Assembly (NCBI GenBank): GCA_958510875.1
Contig: OY294067.1
Coordinates: 277,184,742 to 277,248,741, forward strand
Source: Endomychus coccineus
Lineage: Eukaryota > Arthropoda > Insecta > Coleoptera > Endomychidae
DNA: 64,000 nucleotides
Reading direction: 5' to 3'
The notes under the pieces were generated by a model. The model had not been told where the DNA came from and did no database searches. It saw only the letters and a list, made by a program, of their open reading frames with translations. The position numbers and the translations under genes were made by a program. Below, in pieces: positions 43,206 to 53,338 of the stretch. Within the stretch, counting starts at the first letter, position 1. Every line of letters begins with the position of its first letter.

Positions 43206-43331
43206 TTAAAGGTTTCTTAAATGGCGTAATCGTCTTACAAGTATACAGCTTGAAGTCAGTCCGCAGGAAGTACTAGCCAGCTGCGAGATATTTACCGACC
43301 TTCTGGGGTAGTCAATTTTCTCACTGAATAC
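43206..43331 (-). CDS. DDAH: DDAH terminal exon
   Basis: Forty-one codons plus TAA, following a TTTTCAG acceptor, starting VFSEKIDYPRRSVNIS. It continues directly from SFK of the previous exon, giving the family's SxKV(Y/F)EK-like junction. It contains the active-site Cys region GLTSSCILV. It is placed by reading frame, splice phase and family similarity. Confidence 0.88.
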   Translation of the reverse strand, partial: VFSEKIDYPRRSVNISQLASTSCGLTSSCILVRRLRHLRNL

Positions 43332-46300
43332 CTGAAAATAAACATTCATTTGAGGATTGAAACATACGACGTTATCAAAATCATCTTCGGAAGATGATGA
43401 AGTGGCTAATATCAAATCTGGAACATTGTTATGACGCTTCCACTTTGACTATTTACTTTTTGAGCTATCATATTTATAAGAAGTTGGCTTATTTTGGATT
43501 ATGACAATTGATAGTCTTTACAAAGATCCATATGGACGGAGATGCAGTGCTTTCGTACAGTACTGAATAAATTCATTCTTAGCCAAACTATCCATTTCTG
43601 AGAAATCTCCTGAAACAGGTCGATTTTAAATCTCAATTTGCCACATTTATAAGGGAAATTTAAATGTACAGGGTGATCCACGTTTGTGTAATGTCGTCCG
43701 CGACAATTTTTCCAAATGGAACAGCCTATATGTTATTTAATTTATGGAATCTCTATGAAAAGCTGAATTTAAAAATAATCACATAGGGTTTGTATACAGT
43801 GCGTATGTCAAAAAGGTTCCTTTTCATATTCCCTCATGGAAAATGGGTTGCCATCAAAAAATACCGATGACGTCATTTCTTCTACACGAATCATTCTGTA
43901 TGTGCTAATTAAATTTGAAAGAATGCCCAGATGAAAATAAATTTCGACGGCTTCGAGCGTTCTTCCCAAAAAATTTTCCTTCAATTTTTCACGAATTTAT
44001 CTACTACTTTACGAGAGCACTGAATTTAACAGTCGCCTGTATACAAACCCTATGGGTGATGTATTTTTGAATTCAGTTTTCAATGGAGATTCCAAAAATT
44101 AAATATTATATAGGGTGTTCCATTTGAAAAAATTGTCGCGGACGACATTACTCAAACGTGGATCATCCTGTATATTTAATTTACCCTTATAAATGTGGCA
44201 AATTGAGATTAAAAATCGACTTGTTTCATGAGATTCCTCAAAAATGGATGGTTTGGCTAAAAATTAATTTATTCAGTACTTTACGAAAGCACTGTATTAT
44301 AACCCCAAACATATAAGATGAAAAACTTTGGTGATATCTTTCATTAACAAATGTCTTTCAATGCACATTTACAGGGTGAGGGAAACTCGATGTCTCAGCT
44401 CTATTATAAGAAAAGGATAAACGACAGAAAAAAACTGAGTAGGTAGGGGTCATATTGGCGAAACAGACCCAGACACTTTTATCAGTAGCCTTATTAGTTG
44501 GTGACGCTTATCAGTAGCCTTATCAGTTGGTCGCCTAGTCATTTTGGGCAGTTGGACGCCTGCCAAAATCTTTCAGCAGTACACCTTTAATTTGAGTCGA
44601 GCTATTTTCTTTCAGTAGTGGCGTGCCTCTTGTCGAACGTTTAAGCAGCTTAAATCGTTTTAACTGTATTTTAAACCGTTTAACCGTTGCTCCAACCGAT
44701 TCAATCGTTTTTCAAGCAGTCGTAATCTGCTTCCGGCAGGCGACCAATTGATAAGACCGTGACCAACCGATAAGGCTAATGATAAGACTGTCTGGGTCTA
44801 TTTCGCCAAAGTCACCTATTAATCTACAAAGAGCTTCTTAAATGGGATGGGGTAAGCTCCATTTTACGCCAAATTTACATATTTTTCCATATTTGCAAAC
44901 TGACATCATCGAATTTTTTTTTCCTGAAACATACCTATATTTTGGCATATGTAAAAAGAGCTAATTTTTCTGAAGACATTTTGTTGAAAAATTATAAGCA
45001 AAGGATACCGCACACTTTAGTAGGGAAAGTGGCCCCCCTGTCGAATTGGCTGAATTTTTGATATGTTATAGTCCAAGTCATTCCGAACAAAAAGTTCAAT
45101 GGGCACAACTTTTTCTATAGGCTGGTTTTGGCGCTAGAGGCCAATGAAAACTTTCATTTGTTCTTCATTGTTAAACAACACGAAACGTTATCCTGGATAA
45201 TAATCACTTTTCTGAATAATCAAGATCTAAACAGTCATTAATATGAGATACTATTAGAAGTATTGTTCATTGATGTCACTATAGATGATCAATTATACAG
45301 TGTGTTCCAGCTATCATGGTCAAAATAATACTTCAAGTTGATGATGAAACTCAAGAATCTAACAAAAATTGGTCTATCATTTTGATAGGGTTGTGTCGAA
45401 TGAGTACGTAAATACATCCGATAATTGTACTGATGCTCAAGGAGTGTGGCGGAGAAACTCCTTTTAGCGGGTCAACAAAGCCTCCATTCGCACATTCAGC
45501 ATAAATATAATAGGAAGGAAATAATGGGCTATAACTCAATAAATATATTATATGCAACATTTAACTTACCCATTGAACCTGGTATCGTTGACCCAAATGA
45601 AAAACTCTCGACTGAACCCTAATCATTCATTTAATGATTTACAGGGTGTTCCATCTGAGAACATATCAATATGAACAAAGAAACAAGGAGAATATGCCAT
45701 AAACAGTCTAAACAATCATAGGTTCTTCATTATTATGTCTCTCTGCAGCATCAGATACGGTATGAAGTATTTCGGTCGAAGGATACTTAACATTGGCAGC
45801 ATGACGGGCATATCCAAGGTACCAAAGTACGCTAGCTACATGCGAACATGTACCCAATGTACGACTTCCTGATTTGCACGTACAGTAGAACCCCTGAATT
45901 GGCACACCTTCCAAACTGACATTGTACTTGATCCACAGTTGGTATTTCATACTATTTCGATGACGAGATTTTATTCTCATCCTCAATAGACCTGGAATTT
46001 CAATAAGGTCGTCGAATTCAAATGAAACGTTTCCCAAATCCTGTCTATTATCTTGTACATAAGATGGAGCTATTTTTATCTGGAAAATTCCGAATGTTAG
46101 TTCTCGTAGGTACTCCAAACTGAGAACTGGATCGAACAATATTTTTCAGTAGGTACGGAACTTTTCGAATATAACTTTCGATTTCTTTTAAAAGGAACAC
46201 TCCTTATATTTTTCGACTATGTGATGTGGAATACGGTGTAGAATAGGATTCATAAACATTTTTTCCATTGTAGATCCCTAAGACGATTTGTAACCATTTT

Positions 46301-49300
46301 CGAATTATTGCACTTTAAAAATTGTAAGTAGCTGGAACACACTGTATAATTGACCAAATGTAACAACACCAAAGAAAAATACTTTTAACAGTATGTCATA
46401 GTAATGACTGTTTAGATCTTGATTATTCAGAAAAGTGATTATTATCCAGGATAACGTTTCATGTTGTTTAACAATGAAGAACAAATGAAAGTTTTCATTG
46501 GCCTCTAGCGCCAAAACCAGCCTATAGAAAAAGTTGTGCCCATTGAACATTTTGTTCGGAATGACTTGGACTATAACATATCAAAAATTCAGCCAATTTG
46601 ACAGGGGGCCACTTTCCTTACTAAAGTGTGCGGTATCCTTTGTAAAAAAAGTATCGAAAAGTAACATATGTATTTTTAATGTTAAATTGATGATACTAAT
46701 AAACAATAATAATTAATAATGTTTAATTATTGACAGATGATCCTTTCCTATTTCTTTCCAAAGACTACTTGTTTAAATCGTGACAATCACGAATTTGTGA
46801 TAATACCTTTTTTTTACAAATTTGCTTATAATTTTTTAACGTAAGATAGCAAATTTTTTCTGAAAATTATTTAAATATGCCAAAATATAGGTATATTTCT
46901 GGGAAAAAAAATTCGATGACTTCTTTACTTCAGTTTCCAATTCATGCAAATGTCGCATGTATACGTTGATAAAGCATTGTCACACGTATACTGCACACAT
47001 TTTTATCTACGCTCGTAAAAAGAAGAAAATAAATCGACATGAGTTATTGGGAAAACCAGAACATGGAAACTAATAAATGATATGGCGGTTTTATAAATAG
47101 GGTGGAAATGCTTGGTCTCCTTGGTTACCACTTTTTTCATTGATCTAATTTGATTGATTGAAAAGCTGTGAGATAAGAAAAACGCGAGCGGTAATAAATT
47201 CCTTATCTCACGCAAAATGAGCGAGATAAGGATTTCTTATATGCCGGATGTTGATCAAAACAATTTAAAGGTCACTTCGCAAATAAATATGCTTCTTTCG
47301 TATCCGAGATACAGCGTGTCAAATTTTACACAATTTAAAGGTTTTTATTTTTTAACTTTCAAACCACTCGAACCGAGGATGTTCTAACCAAACTTTTTAT
47401 GTGATCTACTTTAGTGCCATTAACAAAACAAATAATAGGTGCTGTAAGCTGTGCTGTGGTTATGATATAATAATTATTTAATAAAAAAAGCAACAAGGTT
47501 TTGTGAAAAATTAAAATTTAACGCCTTGTTTAATGTAAATCTTAATTCTGAAAAGGAATTGTCTCTTGGTTTTTTCAATTCGCCAAGACTTCATGTATAT
47601 TTGACAAAGTGACCTCATTTTTGATCAAAGAATACTCCTTTAAATTGTTCACAGGCATTTTGCTCTAGGCTCGGGCATACAAAACTTCTGGGCTTCATAT
47701 TTCGTAATAGCATGAATGTTGTTGATCCTAAGACTCTAATTTTATTATTCGACCCTCTTATTCGCCCTCAATTTGAGTATGCTAGCACTATGTGGCCTCC
47801 ATCTACTGCTGGCGGCATTGATATGATTGAGCGTTTTCATCTCATTAATAGGCTATCAATGCTGATGTTCCACAGGGATCTGTCTTGGCACCAACTTTGT
47901 TCCTGCTCCATATCAACGATCTGCTGGAAGTGACCAGCTGTTCCCTCCACAGCTTTGCAGATGATGGTACACTTCATATAGCTTTCTCATCTGGAGCCCC
48001 TATACTATCCATTGAAGCCAGAGAGCGAGACAGGGACATGTTGACGCAATTAATGGAGATTTGGAAAAGATTTTGAAATGGGGATCTGATAATCCAGTGG
48101 AGTTTAATGCAACCAAAACTAAAGCTTGCGTCTTCTCCAGGAAGGGGGATTCCACATTCCCTAATATGATGATGTCAGGTACAAATATTCCTATGAAGTC
48201 TTCTATAACAATGCTTGAGATCACCACCAACACAGCACTCTCTCATGGGACGATCATGTGAGATCCATTGTGAAAACCGCTTCACAAAAACTTGGTTTTC
48301 TAATCCGTGCCAAGAGATACTTTACATTCAAGCTCCTCATAATCCACAAAGCACAGACTCGACCTGTCCTGGAGAACTGTTCACATGTTTGGAGTTCTGC
48401 TCTCAAACATACGCTGAAGCTCTTGGATTCTATCCAGAAGAGAGTTATTCGTTTGATTGATGATGTCACAGTTACGAGTTCATTGACCTCGTTAGAACGT
48501 CGTAGAAAGGTAGGAGATCTCTCCATTTTCTATAGATGTTTCCATGGTCGGTGTTCATCGGACTAGACGAGCTCAAACTAGTCACCACTTCACCGTCAAA
48601 CTCGAGACCTGCCTAACTTCTTCCTACCAGACTCAATTTTTTTATCGAATGGCGAAGTTTGTGGAACTCTTCAAGAACAATACGAATTCCTACATTCCAC
48701 TGCTGGCTCACACGATGTTCTTCGAACATTATAGGTTTCCCTCTCGTGTAGTCACAGTATATAAAAAAAACTCAAGATTTAGTGCTGGAAACATAATATT
48801 TTACCTTGAAAGAAGATGGAATTTCTTCTAAACTTCTGTGAACCAACGTGCCGTTGAGAAATAATACGTTAGCCGCTTCATCATCGGGCACTGTTAATGT
48901 TTGGTAACTAAAAGTAGCCTCCCTTTCCATTCTTTTCAGAACTTCTTGAGGTTCTTTACCAGCACCCACACATAACAGATCTGGACCTGCCATACTTATG
49001 AAGTCCTTCAAATGTTTCGAATCGGGTACCTGAAAATTTATATAGTAAATTTCAACGATTATTTGAGATAAGAATGTAGACTAGTTGAAGTTATCGTGGT
49101 TCGGTAGATATTTTACAATCCATCGAACAAAATACGTTGAAACGTTCAAAATAACATTTTACTCTGATGAGGGTACTTCTTAGCTGAAAGGTCCTTTCCT
49201 CAGTACGAGTATTTTAGTGGTTAAGGGTGATTATTTCTTACTTATAGTAATTGTATATAAGTATTGACGTTAATCAATTAAGGTTTCTAAATGATGGTGT

Positions 49301-51303
49301 GAAATTACCAGTGGCGTATCCAAAAATAAGTTTCGGGAAGGGGAATTTAATTTTAAGTCCATTTCGATATTCTTCCAGAACACACTATGTACTACCTTTT
49401 CACAAATCATTTTTGTTGCTTAACAGTTAACACAAGGAGGGGAATTGAAACCGCTTGTCCACACCGCCCCCCCCCCACCATGGAAACACCACTGACGTTG
49501 ACATTAAAGCGACTTACACTTCTGGTTTCCTCACTATACGTAGTATAAGGGAAGTATTGGCCCAAAACGAGTTTTTTCCGGATAAGTATAGTAGAAACAA
49601 AAACTTAGTAAACTCCACGGCCCTCGCTAAACATTGATTTGATTATAACCATCAATTCGATTACAAAATGCTTAGATTTAGCTTTAATTGATAACTTCTA
49701 GCTGTAAAAATACAAGTTTTTTGTAAAATTTAGTTCAATTCTCCAACTTCCGAAAGTTAAAACGATTTTGCACTAAGTAAGTATCCCCACAAGAAAAAAT
49801 CTCGTGTCGTCAAATCAGGGGAATGAGGCGGCTACTGAACGTCTCCATGTAGCGCCATCGTGCTGAAACCAGAAGTTTTCCATGCCAAGTTCTTCCAACT
49901 GTAGTTGCATAAATTCACGTATCATGGTTCGTTACCGTTCTCTCATCAATGATTCGTTCGCAGCATATTGCGCACCAAACAATGACTTTTTGAAAAAACT
50001 GCACGTTCTCTTGAATAAAACGAGGGTTTTCTGTTCCCCAAAAACGATAATTTTGTTTGTTAACTCTACTGGAACGGCCAAAATTTGCTTCATCGCTCAT
50101 TATCAATTTTTGCCAAAAATTGGGTTATGCCTCCACTAAGTTCATAACGATTTGTGCGTATTGCAAACGGCTTTGAATATCAATTGGTCAACATTTGAAT
50201 GCAGTCCAAGTGCAAAATTCTTGTTAGAATTCAGTCAGACAACCCTAATTGCGCCTGCACGTCTTCTTGTAGAAGTTGTTGGTTCTACTTGAACGTCAAC
50301 TCAATATTTTCGTTTGAACGACCAGAACGAGGTCTTCCAGTATGCTTTACATCACTTACTGTGCCAATCTGTAAAAACGCGTTTGCTAAACGACGAACTG
50401 TTTCTCCGTGTGGAGTTCTTCGACCGGGATACTCTCTCCTAGAAGCGCGTTGAGTTAAAATTATCGAAGAAAAGTTTTGAAAATACAGTTCAATAATTTC
50501 TGCGCGTTCTTGAGCCGAATAACGTTCCATAACAAAATTCTGTGTCTTTTTACTTTGATATGAAACTTTACTTTTGACAGTTGTCAAAGAAAGAACACAA
50601 TTAAAACAATATTCCGTGGCTTGGTGTATTTTGCCGCACCCCGTAGATATATTTTTCATGGGGTTTCTAATTTTATGTAGACGATGATCAATGTGTTATG
50701 TTTTATTAAGACTGAATTGTGTTACCTTAATTGGAGTACATGGATATTCTGGAAAAGCTGCAGCTACACCGCGTGCTCCTGCTTCATTGGACCACTGCGT
50801 TATTCCAACAAAAAATTCTCTCCCTAAAAGAAACCTAATTAATGATGAAGAACATCGAATTAATTAGCAATTGTAATCGGAATTTCACGTTATCCTCAAA
50901 ATGTGCAAAAAAATAATTGTTAACTCAAAGTTTGAGACAACATGTTCCATGTATTCTGCGATTTTATGAATTAAAACATATGGTTCTTGCCACAAAATTA
51001 GCAAGGAAACGATTCAATAGTACAATTGTTATAATTTATTGAAAATCAACATAAACAACGCTCTTTGTTTACTAGAATGCACATTTAGTTGCAAATTCAA
51101 GGAATTCGCTATTCAGCGACATTGCATGACGAGAATATTAATCATTGAAAATACAGCTCTCCAATCATGTTTAATTATTCAATATCTAAGCCAACTTTAC
51201 CGGTGAACAAAACGTCTCCTCCATCAAGTCTTGCATTTGCATCAGACATTTCTATTATTGGAAGATCTAATTCTTTCTTGAGAACCACTCTTATCGTTTC
51301 CAC
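43206..51303 (-). CDS. DDAH: Dimethylarginine dimethylaminohydrolase (DDAH), 3' four exons; N-terminus missing
   Basis: Exons 51201-51303, 50726-50823, 48805-49029 and 43206-43331 join in frame to 183 residues ending at TAA. DDAH hydrolyses asymmetric dimethylarginine to citrulline and dimethylamine. Recognisable family segments in order are ARLDGGDVLFTGREFFVG, the HLKDFISMAGP segment with the likely catalytic His, LTVPDDEAANVLFLNG, and the C-terminal GLTSSCILVRR. There the single Cys aligns with the second Cys of the usual TCCS active-site motif and Ser replaces the first. All introns are GT/AG with compatible phases. About 100 N-terminal residues are absent: nothing DDAH-like was found between 51304 and 64000, so the first exon is probably outside the window. 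The last intron (5.5 kb) contains two foldbacks, a SWIM element and LINE fragments. Confidence 0.93.
43544..44297. mobile_element. Foldback/MITE with ~270-bp inverted arms in DDAH intron
   Basis: The arm 43544-43808 (GCAGTGCTTTCGTACAGTAC, then ACAGGGTGATCCACGTTTG, GTCGTCCGCGACAATTTTT, ATAGGGTTTGTATAC) is inverted at 44035-44297. The loop of about 220 bp has no coding capacity. It lies 210 bp from the terminal DDAH exon. Confidence 0.82.
44454..44810. mobile_element. Palindromic MITE with internal short repeats
   Basis: The left end TTGGCGAAACAGACCCAGAC is inverted at the right (GTCTGGGTCTATTTCGCCAA, ending 44810), with a further shared CTTATCAGTAGCCTTAT-type motif. That motif is itself duplicated on the left. 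The total is about 355 bp with no ORF, in the DDAH intron. Confidence 0.75.
45708..46139 (-). CDS. SWIM-type zinc-finger protein, probably transposon-derived fragment
   Basis: The 143-residue frame has a SWIM zinc-binding motif CTCKSGSRTLGTCSH (Cys86, Cys88, Cys98, His100), followed by VASVLWYLGYARH. It is preceded by an LRELTFGIFQIKIAPSYVQD region that, from memory of similar insect sequences, often precedes this SWIM form in multi-copy genes. SWIM domains bind DNA or protein partners and are common in transposase-related proteins. No transposase core is visible. The frame opens with Met only at 46139, with no obvious upstream coding sequence, so this is probably the C-terminal end of a larger protein. 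It sits inside the inverted-repeat element, in the DDAH intron and on the DDAH strand. Confidence 0.65.
   Translation of the reverse strand: MFDPVLSLEYLRELTFGIFQIKIAPSYVQDNRQDLGNVSFEFDDLIEIPGLLRMRIKSRHRNSMKYQLWIKYNVSLEGVPIQGFYCTCKSGSRTLGTCSHVASVLWYLGYARHAANVKYPSTEILHTVSDAAERHNNEEPMIV
46641..46815. mobile_element. Small (~175 bp) MITE nested in the right arm of the SWIM element
   Basis: The uninterrupted left arm shows CCTTTG directly joined to CTTATAATTTTT. In the right arm this junction is split by a segment opening TAAAAAAAGTATC and closing GATAATACCTTTTTTTTAC plus AAATTTG. Its ends are imperfect inverted repeats and TTTG appears on both sides, consistent with a short target duplication. 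Confidence 0.6.
47160..47235. repeat. Short hairpin with GAGATAAGG stem
   Basis: CCTTATCTC and GAGATAAGG (9-bp stem, loop 13) lie at about 47201-47231, with further GAGATAAG copies nearby. Function unknown. Confidence 0.4.
47635..47845 (+). pseudogene. LINE ORF2 C-terminal fragment (first of a fused pair)
   Basis: The plus strand encodes LGFIFRNSMNVVDPKTLILL, FDPLIRPQFEYASTMWPPST and GGIDMIERF, the post-RT region of a Jockey/CR1-like LINE. The sequence then switches abruptly to a different LINE at about 47850. Confidence 0.75.
47850..48770 (+). pseudogene. LINE reverse transcriptase to 3' end
   Basis: In three frames: ADVPQGSVLAPTLFLLHIND, HSFADDGTLHIAF (catalytic FADD), [73 protein letters not shown] and RRRKVGDLSIFYRCFHGRCS. 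It ends at an A-run before the DDAH exon donor. At least two frameshifts are present. The 3' half matches 15770-16340, so two copies of this LINE family exist here. Confidence 0.85.
48805..49029 (-). CDS. DDAH: DDAH exon with catalytic His segment
   Basis: Seventy-five codons in phase 0, starting VPDSKHLKDFISMAGPDLL and ending EEIPSSFK. The acceptor is TTTCAG before GTACCC and the donor is CAAG before GTAAAA. The His in SKHLKDF matches the position of the DDAH catalytic His. The 3' tail of a LINE ends about 35 bp beyond the donor. Confidence 0.94.
49155..49245 (+). ncRNA. Hammerhead-like repeat, copy G
   Basis: CTGATGA at 49164-49170, altered stem II (GGGTACTTCTTAGCT), GAAA at 49186-49189, GGTCC with a 5-bp insertion before TCAGTAC, then the tail AGTGGTTAAGGGTGATT. 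Stem I TACT/AGTA is intact. Stem II is weakened, so activity is doubtful. Confidence 0.5.
49246..49700. other. DDAH intron; nothing recognised
   Basis: Contains a C-run near 49470 and no recognised gene. Confidence 0.35.
49700..50660 (-). pseudogene. Tc1/mariner-type transposase, degenerate
   Basis: On the minus strand from the ATG at 50528-50530: MERYSAQERAEIIELYFQN, RREYPGRRTPHGETVRRLAN, GTVSDVKHTGRPRSGRSN (DNA-binding and linker region). A deletion follows, then IMSDEANFGRSSRVNKQNYR (first catalytic box), WGTENPRFIQE and VIVWCAICCE. A second gap follows, then FWFQHDGATW and FFLWGYL near 49760. Frameshifts and at least two internal deletions inactivate it. It lies between DDAH exons. Confidence 0.85.
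50726..50823 (-). CDS. DDAH: DDAH exon encoding REFFVGITQW
   Basis: Two bases completing Gly plus 32 codons, REFFVGITQWSNEAGARGVA then AAFPEYPCTPIK. The acceptor is TTTTAG before GGAGAG and the donor is ATTAAG before GTAACA. It lies immediately beside a Tc1-like transposon remnant (to about 50660). Confidence 0.92.
51201..51303 (-). CDS. DDAH: DDAH exon encoding the LDGGDVLFTG segment
   Basis: Thirty-four codons plus one base, from VETIRVVLKKELDLP to DVLFT. It follows a TTGCAG acceptor and ends ACCG before GTAAAG. The extra G combines with GG of the next exon to complete the Gly of FTGREFF. The exon begins in phase 0, which implies at least one more exon upstream. Confidence 0.92.
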
Positions 51304-51650
51304 CTGCAATAAGAAACGTCTTATATTAATTATTTACATTAATTAGGTATAATGAGAATAAGAATTTTCTTGGTTTTACTAACACATAATGACTACAGTT
51401 TATACAGTATTTACGTTGAAATAATTACATTATTTGAATACTCCAAACAGTTGTGGATAAATGAGAATAAGTTGGTCTTGAGATGGACGTTTAATGTGTT
51501 TTTTTCCAATGATTATACACTTCTGTCACTTTGTACAACTATAAAAACAATTAACATTTGACAAAGTCGGCATATTATGATTATTTTCGATCAGATTGTT
51601 AGAAAACGTGGAAGGATCTACAATGTTCTTTGCATTTAATTTCTATTGAC
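51304..51650. other. Upstream of the first visible DDAH exon; nothing recognised
   Basis: AT-rich with one chance open frame (51352-51561). Confidence 0.35.
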
Positions 51651-52215
51651 TAACCAGATGAAGATACTTGGCTTCCGGATAGATTCCGTGTCACAATAGC
51701 ACGAATTGATGCCGACATTTCGCCAACCATTATAGGTGACATCTTCAGGGCAGGATTGAGGCTTGAACTGTATTTATTGAGGGAAAAACATTCACCCTAC
51801 ACAGTTCATTGCCTTTATTCCGGTGGTTAACTCTGTTCTGGTACCTGACCCTGTCGTTGTGTGATCATGTGCGAAGTGGAATTTTCGAGGATGGGTTTCC
51901 AAATGTTGGATCCTGGTTTAAATTATTCTGATGTTTTAGCATTTTTATCGCTTCGATAATTTTTCGCTGATAGAAGTTTGGGGCTCGGGCTAGGATTTTA
52001 GTATTTTCAATAAGGATTTGACGATTAGTGTCAAACTAACGTTCCGCAAGTGAAGATCTACTGGTGTCAGGAAGCCTTGTAAAGCGCTCATGTTCTTTCA
52101 CTTCAGGTAGCTACTACCTGTTTCACCAATGTAGGTTTTACCGCAAGAACAGGGAATGCTATAAACACCTTCTAAATGAAGAGGAGGAAGGGAATGTTGT
52201 AAGGGGAGAAATTAT
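51650..52215 (-). pseudogene. Penelope-like element 3' end (GIY-YIG and terminal repeat)
   Basis: Minus strand 52200-52130 encodes EGVYSIPCSCGKTYIGETGS, an intact GIY-YIG N-terminal motif with the CxC typical of Penelope-like endonucleases. The following ~450 bp includes a decayed C-terminal coding part and a terminal-repeat segment with a hammerhead-like motif (51718-51748). The RT is missing: a LINE starts at 52230. The segment 51660-52040 is repeated in inverse orientation at 53339-53715. Confidence 0.88.
51704..51755 (-). ncRNA. Hammerhead-like motif in Penelope terminal repeat (left copy)
   Basis: On the minus strand: CTGAAGA (51742-51748), a stem-loop TGTCACC...GGTTGGC, GAAA (51718-51721) and GTCGGCATC. 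It has the CUGANGA/GAAA arrangement reported for Penelope-like element hammerheads. Stem I pairing is poor here. Confidence 0.45.
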
Positions 52216-52229
52216 TTGATAATAAGACA

Positions 52230-53338
52230 TATATAAAAATAATAATAATAATAATAAATTGACTTTATTGGTGAAGGTACAAAAATAGGCGCAATTTAGC
52301 CAAAGGCTAATCTTACACTTAGCCTAAGATGTACGATAAAGTCAGCTAAAGTGGTAAATGGGAGGAAAGAGAAGTTGTCTAAACGTAAAGCATAACAATA
52401 ATTAATTTATAACATAGGTACCTAGATGAAATAATGTGACAAGGAAAGTAAAGGCTAAATACGATTCAAGAAAAGGTATTCAAGTTCAAGTTAGTATTCT
52501 GGGAGTGTTTTTTCAGAATGATTCTTTTATTTGTTTTCGAAAATTGCATAGACATGATCGTAATTTCTTAAAGAGTAGAAAAATCTACAACAGTTCTGTT
52601 GTAGATGTTCTGTACCTGTACACAATATCACCATAGTTAAACCGTGATAATACCAACGACTCTGTGAGAAGTTTCCTGATTGATCGAATGAAATAATGTC
52701 TATTTGAGTAAATCAGTTTGAGAGTACTAATCGATTTTTTAACCAACTGATTCAAATGCAAATCAAATCTTAGGTTAGAGTCAAAAATGATACCAAGGTT
52801 TTTATGGAATTCACAACAGGTAGAATGGTGTCGATCAATTTTAATTGTGAGGTTTTGTGAGACAAAAGCAATATTCTTTTTATTACCGAAAAGCATCAAG
52901 TGACATTTATTTTTATTCAATTTTAAGTTGTGTTGCGTAGCTAAATTAGTAATGGTTTGTAGGTCGGAATTGATGAGATTTTGAATAGTTGCATAGTTGT
53001 GGATGTTTAGGTTGTTATATAATTGTGTATCAACTGCGTAAGCCTGAACTTTAGAGTACTGATTAGAGGTCAAGATATCACTGGTGTAGATTCTGAAGGG
53101 TAACGGTCCTAAGATTGATCCTTGAGGCACACCAGAATTCATTCAGTGTTGGCGACATTTCATTATTATAACATACCGATTGACAGCGATTCGAGAGATG
53201 TGAAAGAACTAGAACCTCATCCGAGAATCCATAATATTTCAATTTTAAACAATGATGTGTGATTTATAGTATCAAATGCTTTTGAAAAGTCTAAGGCAAC
53301 TGAATGAATGAAAGGTGTTTTAATTTCGATTTTAATGA
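52230..53338 (-). pseudogene. LINE (Jockey/CR1-like), 5'-truncated, with (AAT)n tail
   Basis: The minus strand encodes HSVALDFSKAFDTINHTSLF, NSGVPQGSILGPLPFRIYTS, the catalytic box mutated to YAVDTQLYN (second position Ala, third Val), QHNLKLNKNKCHLMLFGN and CEFHKNLGIIFDSNLRFD, typical RT order. A stop or frameshift lies near 53150. The 3' end is the ATT/TAA microsatellite at 52234-52258. It separates two oppositely oriented Penelope 3' ends. Confidence 0.88.

Larger units (their letters stand above)
44900..46960. mobile_element. Element with ~400-bp inverted arms carrying a SWIM zinc-finger gene
   Basis: The left arm (44900-45325) is the inverted repeat of the right arm (46318-46640 plus 46815-46960). 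Both share TAGCGCCAAAACCAGCC, GTGTGCGGTATCCTTTG and ATACCTATATTTTGGCATAT. The right arm is interrupted by a ~175-bp insertion. The central 1 kb holds one protein-coding frame with a SWIM domain. Arms longer than 300 bp suggest a foldback or an unusual DNA transposon. The superfamily is not identified and terminal duplications were not determined. Confidence 0.75.
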
